Source of the DNA: Methylophilus aquaticus
Lineage (GTDB): Bacteria > Pseudomonadota > Gammaproteobacteria > Burkholderiales > Methylophilaceae
Reading direction: 5' to 3'
Assembly: GCF_030769565.1 (NCBI RefSeq)
Contig: NZ_JAVCAP010000001.1
Coordinates: 276,161-340,160, forward strand
DNA: 64,000 nt
The translations under genes and the position numbers were made by a program. Numbering within the stretch: position 1 is the stretch's first letter; the number at the start of each line of letters is the position of its first letter. This document shows positions 45,322-54,384 of the stretch, one piece after another. Below the pieces are notes generated by a model. It was not told where the DNA came from, did not search any database, and worked only from the letters and a program-made list of their open reading frames with translations.

Positions 45322-45963
45322 TCAGCCAATCGCCTTTTGAATCAACGGCACTAAATCTTGCGGTAGTTTAATCAAGCGCAAAGCGGCCTCTCTGCCTTTG
45401 GGAGACATCTTCAAATAAGATTTACGCAATATATCCACAAACTTGCCTTCTGAATATTCGGGGTGCATGCCTGCAAATTCGGTGAGGTCATGTTCTAAAA
45501 ACGCTAGCACAATCACATCTTCCAACGTTTGCATTTCAGGGTCACTGCTGAGATTCTCTTTATTGAGTAGCGCACACACTTTGCTGATGGTGGTTGCATC
45601 GTAGCCATGCGTGGTTAGCACTTGGGTGGCAATTTCTGCGTGATAGCTTTTGAGTTTGGTGCGCCAGGCTAAATAGCCGGGTTTGGTCATGGGGTAGTCG
45701 CTGCGTGGGATTTTCCAGCGTTGAATATGTTGGCTGCGCGCGGCGAGTTGCAATGCCTCTGAAGCGTCTGGTGCGTAGCGCGCAAGCATTTCGCTCATGC
45801 GGTGTGCGTAAACCAATGCTTTGGATTGCGCTGTGCCTTCGACCATGACGCTGGTTGGGTCTTGGCTATTGAGGGCGTCAAACGCGGCGAGGGCGGTATG
45901 AAAGCGTTGGGTGTTCATTTGCAGAGTGCTCATTTTGTGATGTGCTGCGGTGGGGTCTTGCAT
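45322..45963 (-). CDS. DUF4202 family protein
   Basis: A 213-residue soluble, helical protein. The pattern FHTALAAFDALNSQDP, VYAHRMSEMLARYAPDASEALQLAARSQHIQRWKIPRSDYP and YLAWRTKLKSYHAEIA is typical of DUF4202, a family with conserved His/Arg residues and an HD-like look but no assigned activity; QHIQRW is the most conserved part. Starts at 45963, 45933 and 45918 are possible; the first has AAGGG at long spacing, the last fits the conserved region best. It is a single gene between pqqA and a divergent symporter. Confidence 0.85.
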   Translation of the reverse strand: MQDPTAAHHKMSTLQMNTQRFHTALAAFDALNSQDPTSVMVEGTAQSKALVYAHRMSEMLARYAPDASEALQLAARSQHIQRWKIPRSDYPMTKPGYLAWRTKLKSYHAEIATQVLTTHGYDATTISKVCALLNKENLSSDPEMQTLEDVIVLAFLEHDLTEFAGMHPEYSEGKFVDILRKSYLKMSPKGREAALRLIKLPQDLVPLIQKAIG

Positions 45964-46112
45964 GACGAGTTTACCCTTTTAAGCTTAAGCAGAATGCTTG
46001 TGCTGCAAGCATGGCGGGGAGTTTAAATAGTACAACATTCTCTAAATTCTCTGTCTTGTGTCGCGAAAGTTACAGTATCATGATTCTAACCAATAGCACC
46101 CTGAAAATCCGC

Positions 46113-47330
46113 ATGTTCAAACTCCCCAGCCTCAATGCTCAAATCCTGATTGCTGCCATTGCCGGTGTTTTTCTAGGTTGGCTTGCACACGGAAGCGAGC
46201 ACGCATCATCCTTGTATGCTGCCAATCTGGTGGGCACGCTATTTATCGATTTACTCAAAATGGTGCTGGTGCCGCTGGTGTTTTGTTCGATTGTGGTGGG
46301 TATTGCCAATTTGCGGCAGCATCAGCAGATGCACAAGGTATGGCGGTATACCTTGCTGTTTTTTATCAGCAGCATGCTGGTGTCGATTGTGATTGGACTC
46401 ACGGCCAGCAACCTGTTTAAACCGGGTGCCGGGTTGCAAATGACGATGTTTGAAGGCGCGATTCAGCAGTTTGAGGCCAAGAGTATGTCGTTGCCAGATT
46501 TTTTTGCCAGCTTTTTGCATGGTTTGTTTATGAACCCGTTTAAGGCGCTGGCGGAGGGCAGTATTCTGGCTGTGGTGATGTTTGCCTTGTTGAGCGGGAT
46601 TGTGCTGGTGCTGGGCGGGGCGCAGTACGACGGTTTGCGTAGTCTGTTCGAACAGGGGCTGGCCTTGTGCATGCAGATGGTGGGGTGGGTGATGCGTCTG
46701 GCCCCGCTGGGCGTGGGGGCGCTATTATTCAAGCTGGTGGCACAGCAGGATATTGCCATGTTGCAAGTGCTCGGACGTTTTGCAGCCGTTGTGGTGGGCT
46801 CAACCCTTGTGCATGGCTTGGTGGTATTGCCGCTGGTATTGTGGCTGTTTACTCGGCGCAGTCCACTGTGGTTTTGGCGTGGTGCACGCGAGGCATTGGT
46901 CACTGCATTCGCCACCAGTTCGAGCAGTGCCACCTTGCCAGTGACTTTGCGCTGTGCCACGCAACATTTGCACGTCAAGCCTGAAATTGCCGGGTTTGTG
47001 CTGCCGCTGGGGGCGACGATTAATATGGATGGCACCGCGCTATACGAAGCCGCCGCTGCTTTATTTATTGCGCAGCTCGCCGGGGTGGACTTGAATCTGG
47101 CCCAGCAACTGGTGGTGTGTTTTACCGCGATGATTGCTGGCATGGGTGCGCCCGGCATTCCCAGTGCCGGCATGGTGACCATGGTGATGGTGCTGCAAAG
47201 TGTGGGCTTGCCTGCAGAGGCGATTGCCATTCTATTGCCCGTGGACCGCCTGCTGGACACCTTGCGTACGACGGTGAATGTCGAGGGTGATATGGTAGGC
47301 AGTTTAGTCGTACAAAAAATGATTTCCTGA
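46113..47330 (+). CDS. dicarboxylate/amino acid:cation symporter (DAACS family)
   Basis: An inner-membrane transporter of 405 residues that takes up C4-dicarboxylates or glutamate with Na+ or H+. The hallmark serine-rich hairpin is TAFATSSSSATLPVTL and the substrate/ion site is PLGATINMDGTALYEA; a second hairpin contains GAPGIPSAGMV. Eight helices and two re-entrant loops fit the GltPh fold. The N-terminus is uncertain: ATG codons at 46080 and 46011 are also in frame and none has a good ribosome-binding site; MFKLPSLNAQ is the likeliest beginning. Substrate cannot be told between DctA- and GltP-like. Confidence 0.9.
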   Translation: MFKLPSLNAQILIAAIAGVFLGWLAHGSEHASSLYAANLVGTLFIDLLKMVLVPLVFCSIVVGIANLRQHQQMHKVWRYTLLFFISSMLVSIVIGLTASNLFKPGAGLQMTMFEGAIQQFEAKSMSLPDFFASFLHGLFMNPFKALAEGSILAVVMFALLSGIVLVLGGAQYDGLRSLFEQGLALCMQMVGWVMRLAPLGVGALLFKLVAQQDIAMLQVLGRFAAVVVGSTLVHGLVVLPLVLWLFTRRSPLWFWRGAREALVTAFATSSSSATLPVTLRCATQHLHVKPEIAGFVLPLGATINMDGTALYEAAAALFIAQLAGVDLNLAQQLVVCFTAMIAGMGAPGIPSAGMVTMVMVLQSVGLPAEAIAILLPVDRLLDTLRTTVNVEGDMVGSLVVQKMIS

Positions 47331-47344
47331 AAGTTTTCAAAAGC

Positions 47345-47887
47345 ATGCTGTTATTTCATCAAGCCGAGCTCAGTGAAGCCGGCGATATTGCCCAACTCGT
47401 GAATAGTGCTTATCGCGGGGAAACCAGTCGCGCGGGCTGGACAACAGAAGCCGATTTGTTGGCGGGTTTGCGCACGACCACGCAGGAAGTCGCCAGCATC
47501 ATTCAACGTGAAGATGCTTTTATGTTGATTGGTGTCGAGCGTGATGAAATCGTGGCGAGTATTTGTTGCGAGTGGCAAGCGCTGGCGGGGCACAATACCG
47601 CCCATTTTGGCATGATTGCGGTCAAGCCGAAGTTGCAAAACAAAGGCTATGGCAAAGCGATGATTGCGGCGGCAGAGGCGGTGACGGCCAGAAGATGGCG
47701 TGTGGTCGGGTATCACATGGCTGTGATTTCGGTGAGGCATGCCTTGATTGATTTTTATGAAAGGCTTGGCTATCAGCGCACGGGGGAGTTTGTGGCTTTT
47801 CCAGAGAAATCCGAGCTGTGGCAACCCAAAGTCGAGGGGCTGAATTTGCAGTACATGGCAAAGTTAATCTCAAGGAGTGGGCAATAA
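47345..47887 (+). CDS. GNAT family N-acetyltransferase
   Basis: A 180-residue acetyltransferase with a single GNAT fold. The acetyl-CoA pyrophosphate loop is visible as VKPKLQNKGYGKAMIAAAEA (the Q/R-x2-G-x-G/A type), followed by the C-terminal DFYERLGYQRTGEFVAFP, typical of motif B. The substrate is unknown. It begins 14 bases after the symporter gene and may be co-transcribed. The ATG lacks an obvious ribosome-binding site. A decayed ampD copy follows. Confidence 0.85.
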   Translation: MLLFHQAELSEAGDIAQLVNSAYRGETSRAGWTTEADLLAGLRTTTQEVASIIQREDAFMLIGVERDEIVASICCEWQALAGHNTAHFGMIAVKPKLQNKGYGKAMIAAAEAVTARRWRVVGYHMAVISVRHALIDFYERLGYQRTGEFVAFPEKSELWQPKVEGLNLQYMAKLISRSGQ

Positions 47888-47931
47888 CCGCCATTCGCAT
47901 TGGCCAGCATTCATTAAGCAACGATAATGTG

Positions 47932-48155
47932 CGACCCATCAAAAAAGGACCAGGGTCGGTTTTGCGCCGAGGTGCAATCTTGGAATGCCCCACATATGTG
48001 AAATCGGATAACGCAGCTTCAAGGCCGTTAATAATGATTGCAATGCCATTACCAACGTATTGTTGCAGTGGCAGGCTGATATTGTGAATCGTGATCGTGT
48101 CGATGACGGTGTTGACCAGACGTGCATCCACACTCGGCAACAGTCCTTGCAAGAC
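47932..48155 (-). pseudogene. decayed, internally deleted copy of ampD
   Basis: Read on the minus strand, this stretch encodes, in order, SVDARLVNTVIDTITIHNIS, then (after a frame change) LLTALKLRYPI, then GHSKIAPRRKTDPGPF. Each piece aligns with the intact AmpD encoded at 49305-49853 (NVDARPANTVIDMIVIHNIS, LLTALKLRYPI, GHSEIAPGRKTDPGPF). Relative to that gene about 250-260 bases from the middle are missing, removing the substrate-binding core, and at least one frameshift is present; the 5' end is also lost. DNA identity remains obvious by eye. It is a duplication remnant on the opposite side of the EamA exporter gene. Confidence 0.88.
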
Positions 48156-48393
48156 TTGGCCTGATCCTCTTGTCTGCTGGTTCTTGACCCCCCTGCCAAA
48201 GCAGCGTAGAGTACGTAGCCTTATGAACAAGCAATGCTCATCAACCTCAGTGATTGCGATGCATCGAACAGCATTGTGGCTAGTCGCCACATTGTGCTGC
48301 GGTTGCTGCTTGTCGTAAAACTCATGCAACCGCGGGCTCTCCGCGGTTGATCTTGTTGTCTTTCTCCGTAGAGCCCCACATTCAGGGCTCAAT
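48156..48393. other. gene-free stretch with two hairpins before the exporter gene
   Basis: About 240 bases without a supportable gene. CAACCGCGG pairs with CCGCGGTTG around GCTCT (about 48328-48350). GAGCCC pairs with GGGCTC (about 48372-48390) only three bases before the ATG of the EamA gene, where it could mask the ribosome-binding region. No known riboswitch class is recognised. Confidence 0.5.
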
Positions 48394-49308
48394 ATGAAAC
48401 ACGCCTCACTCCCGTATTCTGGTGCCTTACTGGTGCTGCTGTCCTCTATTGCCTTTTCGTCCAAAGCGATTATGGTCAAGCTGGCTTACGCTTATCACAT
48501 CGATGCGGCGACCCTGATAGCCTTGCGTATGGCGTTTGCAATACCGTTCTTCGTCGGGCTGGGCTGGTGGGCGATGCGAGACGGCGCCGCATTGCGCGTG
48601 ACAGCACGTGACTGGCTGACGCTAGTGGTATTGGCGGTGATTGGCGGGTATGGATCTATGTGGCTCAACTTTGAAGGCTTGCGCTATGTTTCAGCGGGTC
48701 TGGAGCGGGTGATTTTGTTTCTTTACCCGACGCTGGTGGTTGCCATGAGTGCGCTGTTTCTGCAGCACACCATTACACGTCGCGAGTGGTTTGCCATGCT
48801 GACAGGGTATGCCGGGGTCGTGCTTGTTGTTTGGCACGATATCGAGCTGTCTGGCCTGCAGTCTGCCGACACCTTGTATGGCGCCGGACTGGTGCTGTTA
48901 AGTGCCATTGTTTATGCGGCCTATTTACTGGTCAGTGGGCAGTTGATCCCCAAGCTGGGCGCCAGCCGCTTTACCGCGCTGAGCATGACGCTGGCGACCC
49001 TGGCGAGTGCCATGCACTTCAGCCTCAGCGAGCCAGTCAGTGCGTTGACGCATTTGCCGCCAGCGGTTTACGGCTTGGCCATGCTGATGGCTATCGTGGC
49101 AACGGTCTTGCCTTCTGTACTGATGAATTTGGGTATACAGCATCTGGGCAGCCGGCGTGCTGCGCTGATCAGTGCGATTGGGCCGGTAGCCACCATCGTC
49201 ATGGCCTATCTGTTTCTGGGCGAGCAGTTGTCCTGGATTCAGGCTGCGGGCACCTTGCTGGTACTGGCGGGTGTGGTCGCCGTCAGTGTGCAGGCCGAGT
49301 CGGCCTAA
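48394..49308 (+). CDS. EamA/DMT-superfamily exporter
   Basis: A 304-residue inner-membrane protein with ten hydrophobic helices in two EamA repeats (about 12-140 and 155-290); the second ends GEQLSWIQAAGTLLVLAGV, a standard motif. Such RhaT/YdcZ-like members export amino acids, metabolites or toxic analogues; the substrate cannot be read from sequence. The start codon comes right after a hairpin. The gene is flanked by the decayed ampD copy and the intact ampD, both on the minus strand, and its last four bases overlap ampD. This arrangement suggests it was inserted or duplicated together with ampD. Confidence 0.9.
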   Translation: MKHASLPYSGALLVLLSSIAFSSKAIMVKLAYAYHIDAATLIALRMAFAIPFFVGLGWWAMRDGAALRVTARDWLTLVVLAVIGGYGSMWLNFEGLRYVSAGLERVILFLYPTLVVAMSALFLQHTITRREWFAMLTGYAGVVLVVWHDIELSGLQSADTLYGAGLVLLSAIVYAAYLLVSGQLIPKLGASRFTALSMTLATLASAMHFSLSEPVSALTHLPPAVYGLAMLMAIVATVLPSVLMNLGIQHLGSRRAALISAIGPVATIVMAYLFLGEQLSWIQAAGTLLVLAGVVAVSVQAESA

Positions 49309-49853
49309 ACAATCCGTTCCCAGTCAAAAAAAGGGCCAGGGTCGGTTTTACGGCCTGGCGCAATCTCGGAGTGTCCGACAATATGCTTAATGGGGTAGCG
49401 CAGTTTTAACGCCGTTAATAAGGTTTGCAGTGTCAGGTATTGCACCTCGGTAAAGGCTTCAACGTCGCTGCCTTCCAGTTCTATGCCAATCGAGAAGTCA
49501 TTGCAGCGTTCACGCCCCTGCCAGCTGGAAAGCCCGGCATGCCAGGCGCGTTGGGCACAGGCTGCAAACTGAATGAGTTCGCCATCCCGCCGAATCAAAA
49601 AGTGGGAGGATACTTTGAGATGTGCAATTTCCGCATAATAGGGGTGTTCTGCGGGATCCAGTTGATTGGTAAACAGTGCCATAATGCCATTGCCACCATA
49701 GTGTTGCGGTGGCAGGCTGATATTGTGAATCACGATCATGTCGATGACGGTGTTGGCCGGACGCGCATCTACATTCGGAGAAAGTACCTGAAGGCACGGC
49801 TGCGCAAAGCCATCGTCATCAATCATCAGTTTGCTGGAAAATCTGTCAGACAT
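49305..49853 (-). CDS. ampD: 1,6-anhydro-N-acetylmuramyl-L-alanine amidase AmpD
   Basis: A cytoplasmic zinc amidase that splits anhydroMurNAc-peptides in cell-wall recycling and so lowers the signal for AmpC beta-lactamase induction. The 182-residue protein has zinc ligands His43 (VIHNISLPP), His161 and Asp171 (GHSEIAPGRKTDPGP), and the catalytic Glu in SIGIELEG. It has no signal peptide, which separates it from AmiD. Its substrate arises through lytic transglycosylases such as MltA, and its product goes to AnmK; both are encoded in this window. The end overlaps the EamA gene by four bases. Confidence 0.96.
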   Translation of the reverse strand: MSDRFSSKLMIDDDGFAQPCLQVLSPNVDARPANTVIDMIVIHNISLPPQHYGGNGIMALFTNQLDPAEHPYYAEIAHLKVSSHFLIRRDGELIQFAACAQRAWHAGLSSWQGRERCNDFSIGIELEGSDVEAFTEVQYLTLQTLLTALKLRYPIKHIVGHSEIAPGRKTDPGPFFDWERIV

Positions 49854-49988
49854 GACAACATTGTAGGTGAATTTTCCAAAATTGCGCTATGATTTCGCCC
49901 GCACCGCCATCAATTGGCTTGCACATGTCAGCGCTTGCGTGCGGCGGATCGCGACATGCCCTCTTATCGCCGCCAGATGAGGTTTCAC

Positions 49989-50999
49989 ATGGTTTTTCTA
50001 CAGTTGTTATTGATGTTGCTGCTGATTCTGGTAGCTGCCGAGGTGTTCACTAATGCACTCGAGCACCTGGGTGAGCGCCTGGGTATTTCCGAAGGGGTCA
50101 CCGGGTCAATTTTCGCGGCTGTGGGCACTGCATTGCCTGAAACGCTGGTGCCTTTACTGGCGATTTTTTCTTATACCTCGGCCAGTGGCGACAGCCAGGC
50201 CGGCCATGATATCGGTGTGGGAGCGATTTTGGGGGCGCCTTTAATGCTTGGTACATTGTCAATTAGCCTGATGGCCTTGTCAGTGTTGAAGCGTCGAGGA
50301 GCACATGGACATATCCGCCCTGAGCGTACGGGTTTGGTACGCGACCTTAATTTTTTCATCCTTGCATTTATTTTCGCTGCTGCAGCCATGTTTATCCCGC
50401 ATGAAGAAGCGTTGGTGCGCTATGGCATCGGTATTGTGATGATACTCACCTATTTTATTTACGTATTGATGACGATTCAGGCCTCCAAGGCGCTGGTTGA
50501 AGACGGTCACGCCACCGAGGCAGAGGAGGTGATGATGCTTGCCAAGCTCGGGTTGCCTACCAATATGACAACGATATTGCTTCAGTTAGGCTTGGGTTTG
50601 GGTCTGCTGATCGTAGGTGCCAAAGGGTTCATTAATGAAGTTGAGACTGCTGCTGCAATTCTCGGAATCTCAGCATTGTTGTTGTCATTGTTGATTATTC
50701 CGATTGCCACCGAGCTACCTGAAAAAGTGAACAGTATTTTATGGATACGCAAAGGCAAGGATACTTTGGCTTTTGGCAATATCACCGGAGCGATGGTGTT
50801 TCAGGGCACCTTGTTGCCGGCCATCGGCATTATGCTGACTGAATGGACGCCCAGACAAGAAGTTGCGTTGGGAATTGTGGTGACATTGCTCGCTGCACTA
50901 TGGGTGCGTTACCGCATTGCAAAAGGCGGATTACTGGTATGGCATTTGTTGGTGAATGGGTTGTTTTATCTGGTGTATCTGGCGATTGTTCTTAGCTAG
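49989..50999 (+). CDS. CaCA-family sodium/calcium exchanger-like protein
   Basis: A 336-residue membrane protein with ten to eleven helices and two inverted alpha repeats, EGVTGSIFAAVGTALPETLVP (about 36-56) and LLLSLLIIPIATELPEKVNSI (about 236-256), each with the acidic residue that binds the cation. This is the calcium/cation antiporter fold; bacterial members move Ca2+, Na+ or K+. The ATG at 49989 has GAGG at seven bases; the upstream extension contains basic residues unlike the family. It is divergent from ampD and ends at a bidirectional terminator. Confidence 0.88.
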   Translation: MVFLQLLLMLLLILVAAEVFTNALEHLGERLGISEGVTGSIFAAVGTALPETLVPLLAIFSYTSASGDSQAGHDIGVGAILGAPLMLGTLSISLMALSVLKRRGAHGHIRPERTGLVRDLNFFILAFIFAAAAMFIPHEEALVRYGIGIVMILTYFIYVLMTIQASKALVEDGHATEAEEVMMLAKLGLPTNMTTILLQLGLGLGLLIVGAKGFINEVETAAAILGISALLLSLLIIPIATELPEKVNSILWIRKGKDTLAFGNITGAMVFQGTLLPAIGIMLTEWTPRQEVALGIVVTLLAALWVRYRIAKGGLLVWHLLVNGLFYLVYLAIVLS

Positions 51000-51008
51000 C
51001 GTTTGATG

Positions 51009-51040
51009 AAAAGACCCCTGCAAATACAGGGGTCTTTTTT
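51009..51040. terminator. bidirectional terminator between the antiporter and pilR
   Basis: AAAAGACCCCTG pairs perfectly with CAGGGGTCTTTT around CAAATA and is followed by more T. It ends the exchanger transcript on plus and pilS-pilR on minus. Confidence 0.92.
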
Positions 51041-51047
51041 ACATGCT

Positions 51048-52544
51048 TTATTCTTCGCCTTCAACGTCGTCAATATCTTGTTCTTTGGATAACCCCAGTT
51101 TGGAGAGGCGATAGCGCAAGGTTCTAAAGCTGATCCCCAGTAATTTTGCAGCTGCCGTTTTGTTATTATTCGTTTTTTCCAATGCTTGCAGAATCGTACG
51201 TTTTTCAATATCTTCCAAATAGTCTGACAGGCTGAGATCTTTGGGTAACATTTCGCCTGATGGCATGGGAGATGCTGGCATAGATGATGCGGGAAAAGTT
51301 GTCTGCGAGGTTGAGGGGATGGCAATCCCCGGTAGAGATGTCAGCACAGTCGCCTCGGCTGGTTCGATGACTGTAGTCCGTCTTTCCAGCAGAACAGGCA
51401 ACTCATCCAGTGATAAGTCCTCGATGTTGATGGTTTGCCCGTCACAGAGTGCCAGGGCACGCTCCAGCATGTTTTCCAGCTCTCGCACATTGCCTGGGAA
51501 TTGCAGTTGCTGGATGTAAATGCGGGCCTCTGACGAAATGGCTGGAGGCGTAATGCCCTGTGCCAAACTTAATTTGGTCAGCAAGCGTTCAGTCAGTTCA
51601 GGAATGTCTTCAACGCGTTCCCGCAGCGCCGGCATTTTTAACTGAATCACATTGAGTCGGTAGTACAGGTCTTGCCTGAACTCGCCTTTTTCCATCATCG
51701 CATTCAGATTCTTGTGTGTAGCAGAAATAATCCGGACATCGACGGTTTCTTCTGTGGTGCCGCCTACGACGCGCACTTTTTTCTCTTGGATGGCGCGCAG
51801 TAATTTGACTTGCATGGCCAGAGGCAGGTCAGCGACCTCATCCAGAAATAATGTGCCGCCATTGGCCGCCTGAAACAGACCTTGCGTATCTTGAATGGCG
51901 CCAGTGAATGCCCCTTTTTTATAGCCAAAAAATTCACTTTCCATCAGGTTTTCGGGAATTGCACCACAGTTCACTGCAATAAAGGCCTGGTCGCGACGTG
52001 AACTATTTTGATGAATGAGTCTTGCAGCCAGTTCTTTACCACTGCCAGATTCGCCGCTGATATATACCGGCGCCTGACTGCGTGCCAGTTTGGCAATCAT
52101 GATGCGCACATTACTCATGGCTGGCGAGCCGCCAATCAGGTCTACCGTATTTGCGCCTTGCGATTCCTTTTGTGAAGAGAGCTTGAGTGCAGACTCTACC
52201 AGTGGACGCAGTTGCTTCAGTGAGATCGGTTTGGTGATGTAATCAAACGCGCCCGCCTTCAGTGCCGATACCGCATTTTCAGCACTGCCATACGCAGTAA
52301 TGACGGCGACCGGCAAGCCTGGAAAGTGCAGATTAATGTGCTGTACCAACTCTAGACCAAGGCCATCAGGCAGTCGCATGTCGGTCAAGCAAAGATCATA
52401 ACTGAATGATTGCAGCATGTGCTTGGCATCAGTGACATTCCCGGCGCTTTCTGCTTGTATGCCCATACGTTCCAACGTCAGAACCACCAGTTCGCGAATA
52501 TCTGTCTCATCATCCACTACCAGACAGCGATATGTAGTTGCCAT
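51048..52544 (-). CDS. pilR: sigma-54-dependent response regulator PilR
   Basis: An NtrC-type activator of 498 residues. The receiver domain has the acidic pocket Asp11/Asp12 and phosphorylation site Asp55 (LCLTDMRLPDG). The AAA+ domain shows Walker A GESGSGKELAARLIH, the sigma-54-contacting GAFTGA loop, and GGTLFLDEVADLPL. A Fis-type HTH closes the protein (LEKTNNNKTAAAKLLGISFRTLRYRLSKLG). In other species PilR switches on pilA from a sigma-54 promoter. The start directly follows the pilS stop codon. The call as PilR rests on pairing with PilS and on similarity in the linker; no pil structural gene is present here. Confidence 0.88.
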   Translation of the reverse strand: MATTYRCLVVDDETDIRELVVLTLERMGIQAESAGNVTDAKHMLQSFSYDLCLTDMRLPDGLGLELVQHINLHFPGLPVAVITAYGSAENAVSALKAGAFDYITKPISLKQLRPLVESALKLSSQKESQGANTVDLIGGSPAMSNVRIMIAKLARSQAPVYISGESGSGKELAARLIHQNSSRRDQAFIAVNCGAIPENLMESEFFGYKKGAFTGAIQDTQGLFQAANGGTLFLDEVADLPLAMQVKLLRAIQEKKVRVVGGTTEETVDVRIISATHKNLNAMMEKGEFRQDLYYRLNVIQLKMPALRERVEDIPELTERLLTKLSLAQGITPPAISSEARIYIQQLQFPGNVRELENMLERALALCDGQTINIEDLSLDELPVLLERRTTVIEPAEATVLTSLPGIAIPSTSQTTFPASSMPASPMPSGEMLPKDLSLSDYLEDIEKRTILQALEKTNNNKTAAAKLLGISFRTLRYRLSKLGLSKEQDIDDVEGEE

Positions 52545-54137
52545 TTAAGCGATTGCCTTTTTAATTGTCAGTGAAAATTGAGTGCCTTTTGCCGAGCTGG
52601 TATACGACAGCTTTGCGCCATTGGCTTCTGCAAGCTCGCGTGCAATAAACAGCCCGAGGCCAGTGCCGGTTTTTTCGGTTGTCATAAAGGGCTCGAACAA
52701 GTGCGGTTGAATTTTTGCATCGATGCCACGGCCGTCATCTATGACTAAAAGATGGGCAAACTGGCCACTTTTATCGGTGATAATGTTCAGTTTCAGACTG
52801 TGCGCATTCTGCTGACAGTGCCGCCATCCATTTTTACATAAATTCCATAAAATTTGATTAATATGCCGACGGTCAAACACAATGACGCACTCTTCATCCA
52901 GCACCTGTAGTATAAAACGGCTGGTATCAATCTTTTCAACCGCACAAAATTGCTGATAAAATTCTTGCACAAAACTGTTTACATTAAACAGTTCCTGATT
53001 GGTTCGGTCACGACGATTAAGTTCCAGCACGTCTTTAATGATTTGGTCCAGACGCTGCACATTATCCGAGATGATTTGCAACATACGCAATGTGCCTGTT
53101 TGTTGCGAATCTTCTTGCAGTAATTGCGTCGCATGGCTGATGGCGCTCAGCGGGTTGCGGATTTCATGCGCAATGTTGGCGGTTAACCTGCCCAGCGCTG
53201 CGAGTTTAACCTGATGTGCCTGTGTTTGAATTTGCGACCAGTCTTCAATGAAAATGACAACGCCATTTTCGATATCCTCAGAAATCGCGTGAAAACGGAT
53301 ACCGAGATCACGATTGTTCATGCTGAAACGAATCGCATCTTGCGGCGATAATTTGCGCTCGGGATACGTGTGTAACAATTGCATGAGCGCCGGAATAAGT
53401 ACCTCGATCGGTGTATTCACTTCTAGTGCTTCTTGCAATTGCGCTTCGTTTAAACCAAGCAACTTACAAGCTTGCAGATTGTAATGCTTGAGTTGTTGGT
53501 TCTGGTCAATCACCAGAACTCCATTGGGCATTTCCTGCGTAATCAGCGCATTTGTTTTTGCCAGATGCTCTATATCTTGGCCTCTTTGCGTCGCCAGTTT
53601 CTCACTGCTTTGCATACGCACTGTCAGTGATTGGGCCAGCCAGGCAGTTGCAAAGCAACTGAGCGACAGGAGTACTGCCGTGCCATAATCATTCCCCGGA
53701 ATATTACGAACCAGTATCTGATAGGTATTATCAAGCAATATGCCAATCGTCGCGATTGCCGCGTAAAACATGGCGAATCTGCCATCGCTGATTAAGCTGG
53801 CAAATACAATATTGATGACCAGCAGCAAGCCGATACCACTCTGATTGCCATGCAGAAAATGCATCACCATGATGATGAAAGTGATGTCGATGATTGTTTG
53901 TGCTTTAAGAAAATTGCCATGTGATAGTTGTAGTCGCTTGGTGCGCACACTCATGACAATTGCATATATAAAGTAAACGACCAATATCCAGAAAATAGCC
54001 GGAGAGAGGGCTGAGTGTTGCTTCCAGTATGGCCAGAGCTGGCTTCCTAGCAATGTGCCTGATGCACATAGTCTGAAAAGACTATACAGTTTGACGTGTT
54101 GCGTATCCGGCATTTTTTGTGGCGTTGGCTTGCTCAT
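52545..54137 (-). CDS. pilS: sensor histidine kinase PilS
   Basis: A membrane kinase of 530 residues with about six N-terminal helices (residues 20-180, the PilS sensor arrangement), a PAS domain (LITQEMPNGVLVIDQNQQLKHYN...), a dimerisation domain with the phospho-accepting histidine in NIAHEIRNPLSAISHATQLL, and an ATPase domain ending DDGRGIDAKIQPHLFEPFMTTEKTGTGLGLFIARELAEANG. PilS monitors pilin in the membrane and acts on PilR, encoded immediately downstream. Start is uncertain: ATG at 54137 or at 54185 with GGATG upstream. Confidence 0.88.
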   Translation of the reverse strand: MSKPTPQKMPDTQHVKLYSLFRLCASGTLLGSQLWPYWKQHSALSPAIFWILVVYFIYAIVMSVRTKRLQLSHGNFLKAQTIIDITFIIMVMHFLHGNQSGIGLLLVINIVFASLISDGRFAMFYAAIATIGILLDNTYQILVRNIPGNDYGTAVLLSLSCFATAWLAQSLTVRMQSSEKLATQRGQDIEHLAKTNALITQEMPNGVLVIDQNQQLKHYNLQACKLLGLNEAQLQEALEVNTPIEVLIPALMQLLHTYPERKLSPQDAIRFSMNNRDLGIRFHAISEDIENGVVIFIEDWSQIQTQAHQVKLAALGRLTANIAHEIRNPLSAISHATQLLQEDSQQTGTLRMLQIISDNVQRLDQIIKDVLELNRRDRTNQELFNVNSFVQEFYQQFCAVEKIDTSRFILQVLDEECVIVFDRRHINQILWNLCKNGWRHCQQNAHSLKLNIITDKSGQFAHLLVIDDGRGIDAKIQPHLFEPFMTTEKTGTGLGLFIARELAEANGAKLSYTSSAKGTQFSLTIKKAIA

Positions 54138-54384
54138 TATTAAGCTTTTTTCATATGTTAAAGCAGTGGAGGCAGCGATGTTCATCAGGCAGCATCCAGG
54201 CAGTTCTGGTACTTGCGCTTATTCTAACAGTAATTAAAATTAAAGCTGATATACTCTGATGACATGGAAAAATGGCACTGAACTGGTAAGTGGTTTGATG
54301 TGGCGCGTATAACAATAGTGCTTTTAAGGGGTGTAGATGTCAGGTTTGACCGGCATTGATAAACCTTAGAATTGGGAAGAAGTA

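Noticed and set aside
46463-47260. Minus-strand open frame of 265 codons opposite the symporter gene
   Set aside because: Antisense of a high-GC3 membrane protein gene; composition is Ser/Thr/Pro/Ala-rich with no domain, while the plus strand has clear DAACS motifs.
47622-48479. Minus-strand open frame of 285 codons
   Set aside because: It is a chance fusion running across the GNAT gene antisense strand, the ampD remnant and the hairpin region. Only the central piece has homology (to AmpD), so it is reported as a pseudogene.
48786-49409. Plus-strand 207-codon frame overlapping the EamA gene in another frame
   Set aside because: Cys/Arg/Gly-rich composition typical of an out-of-frame reading of a membrane protein gene.
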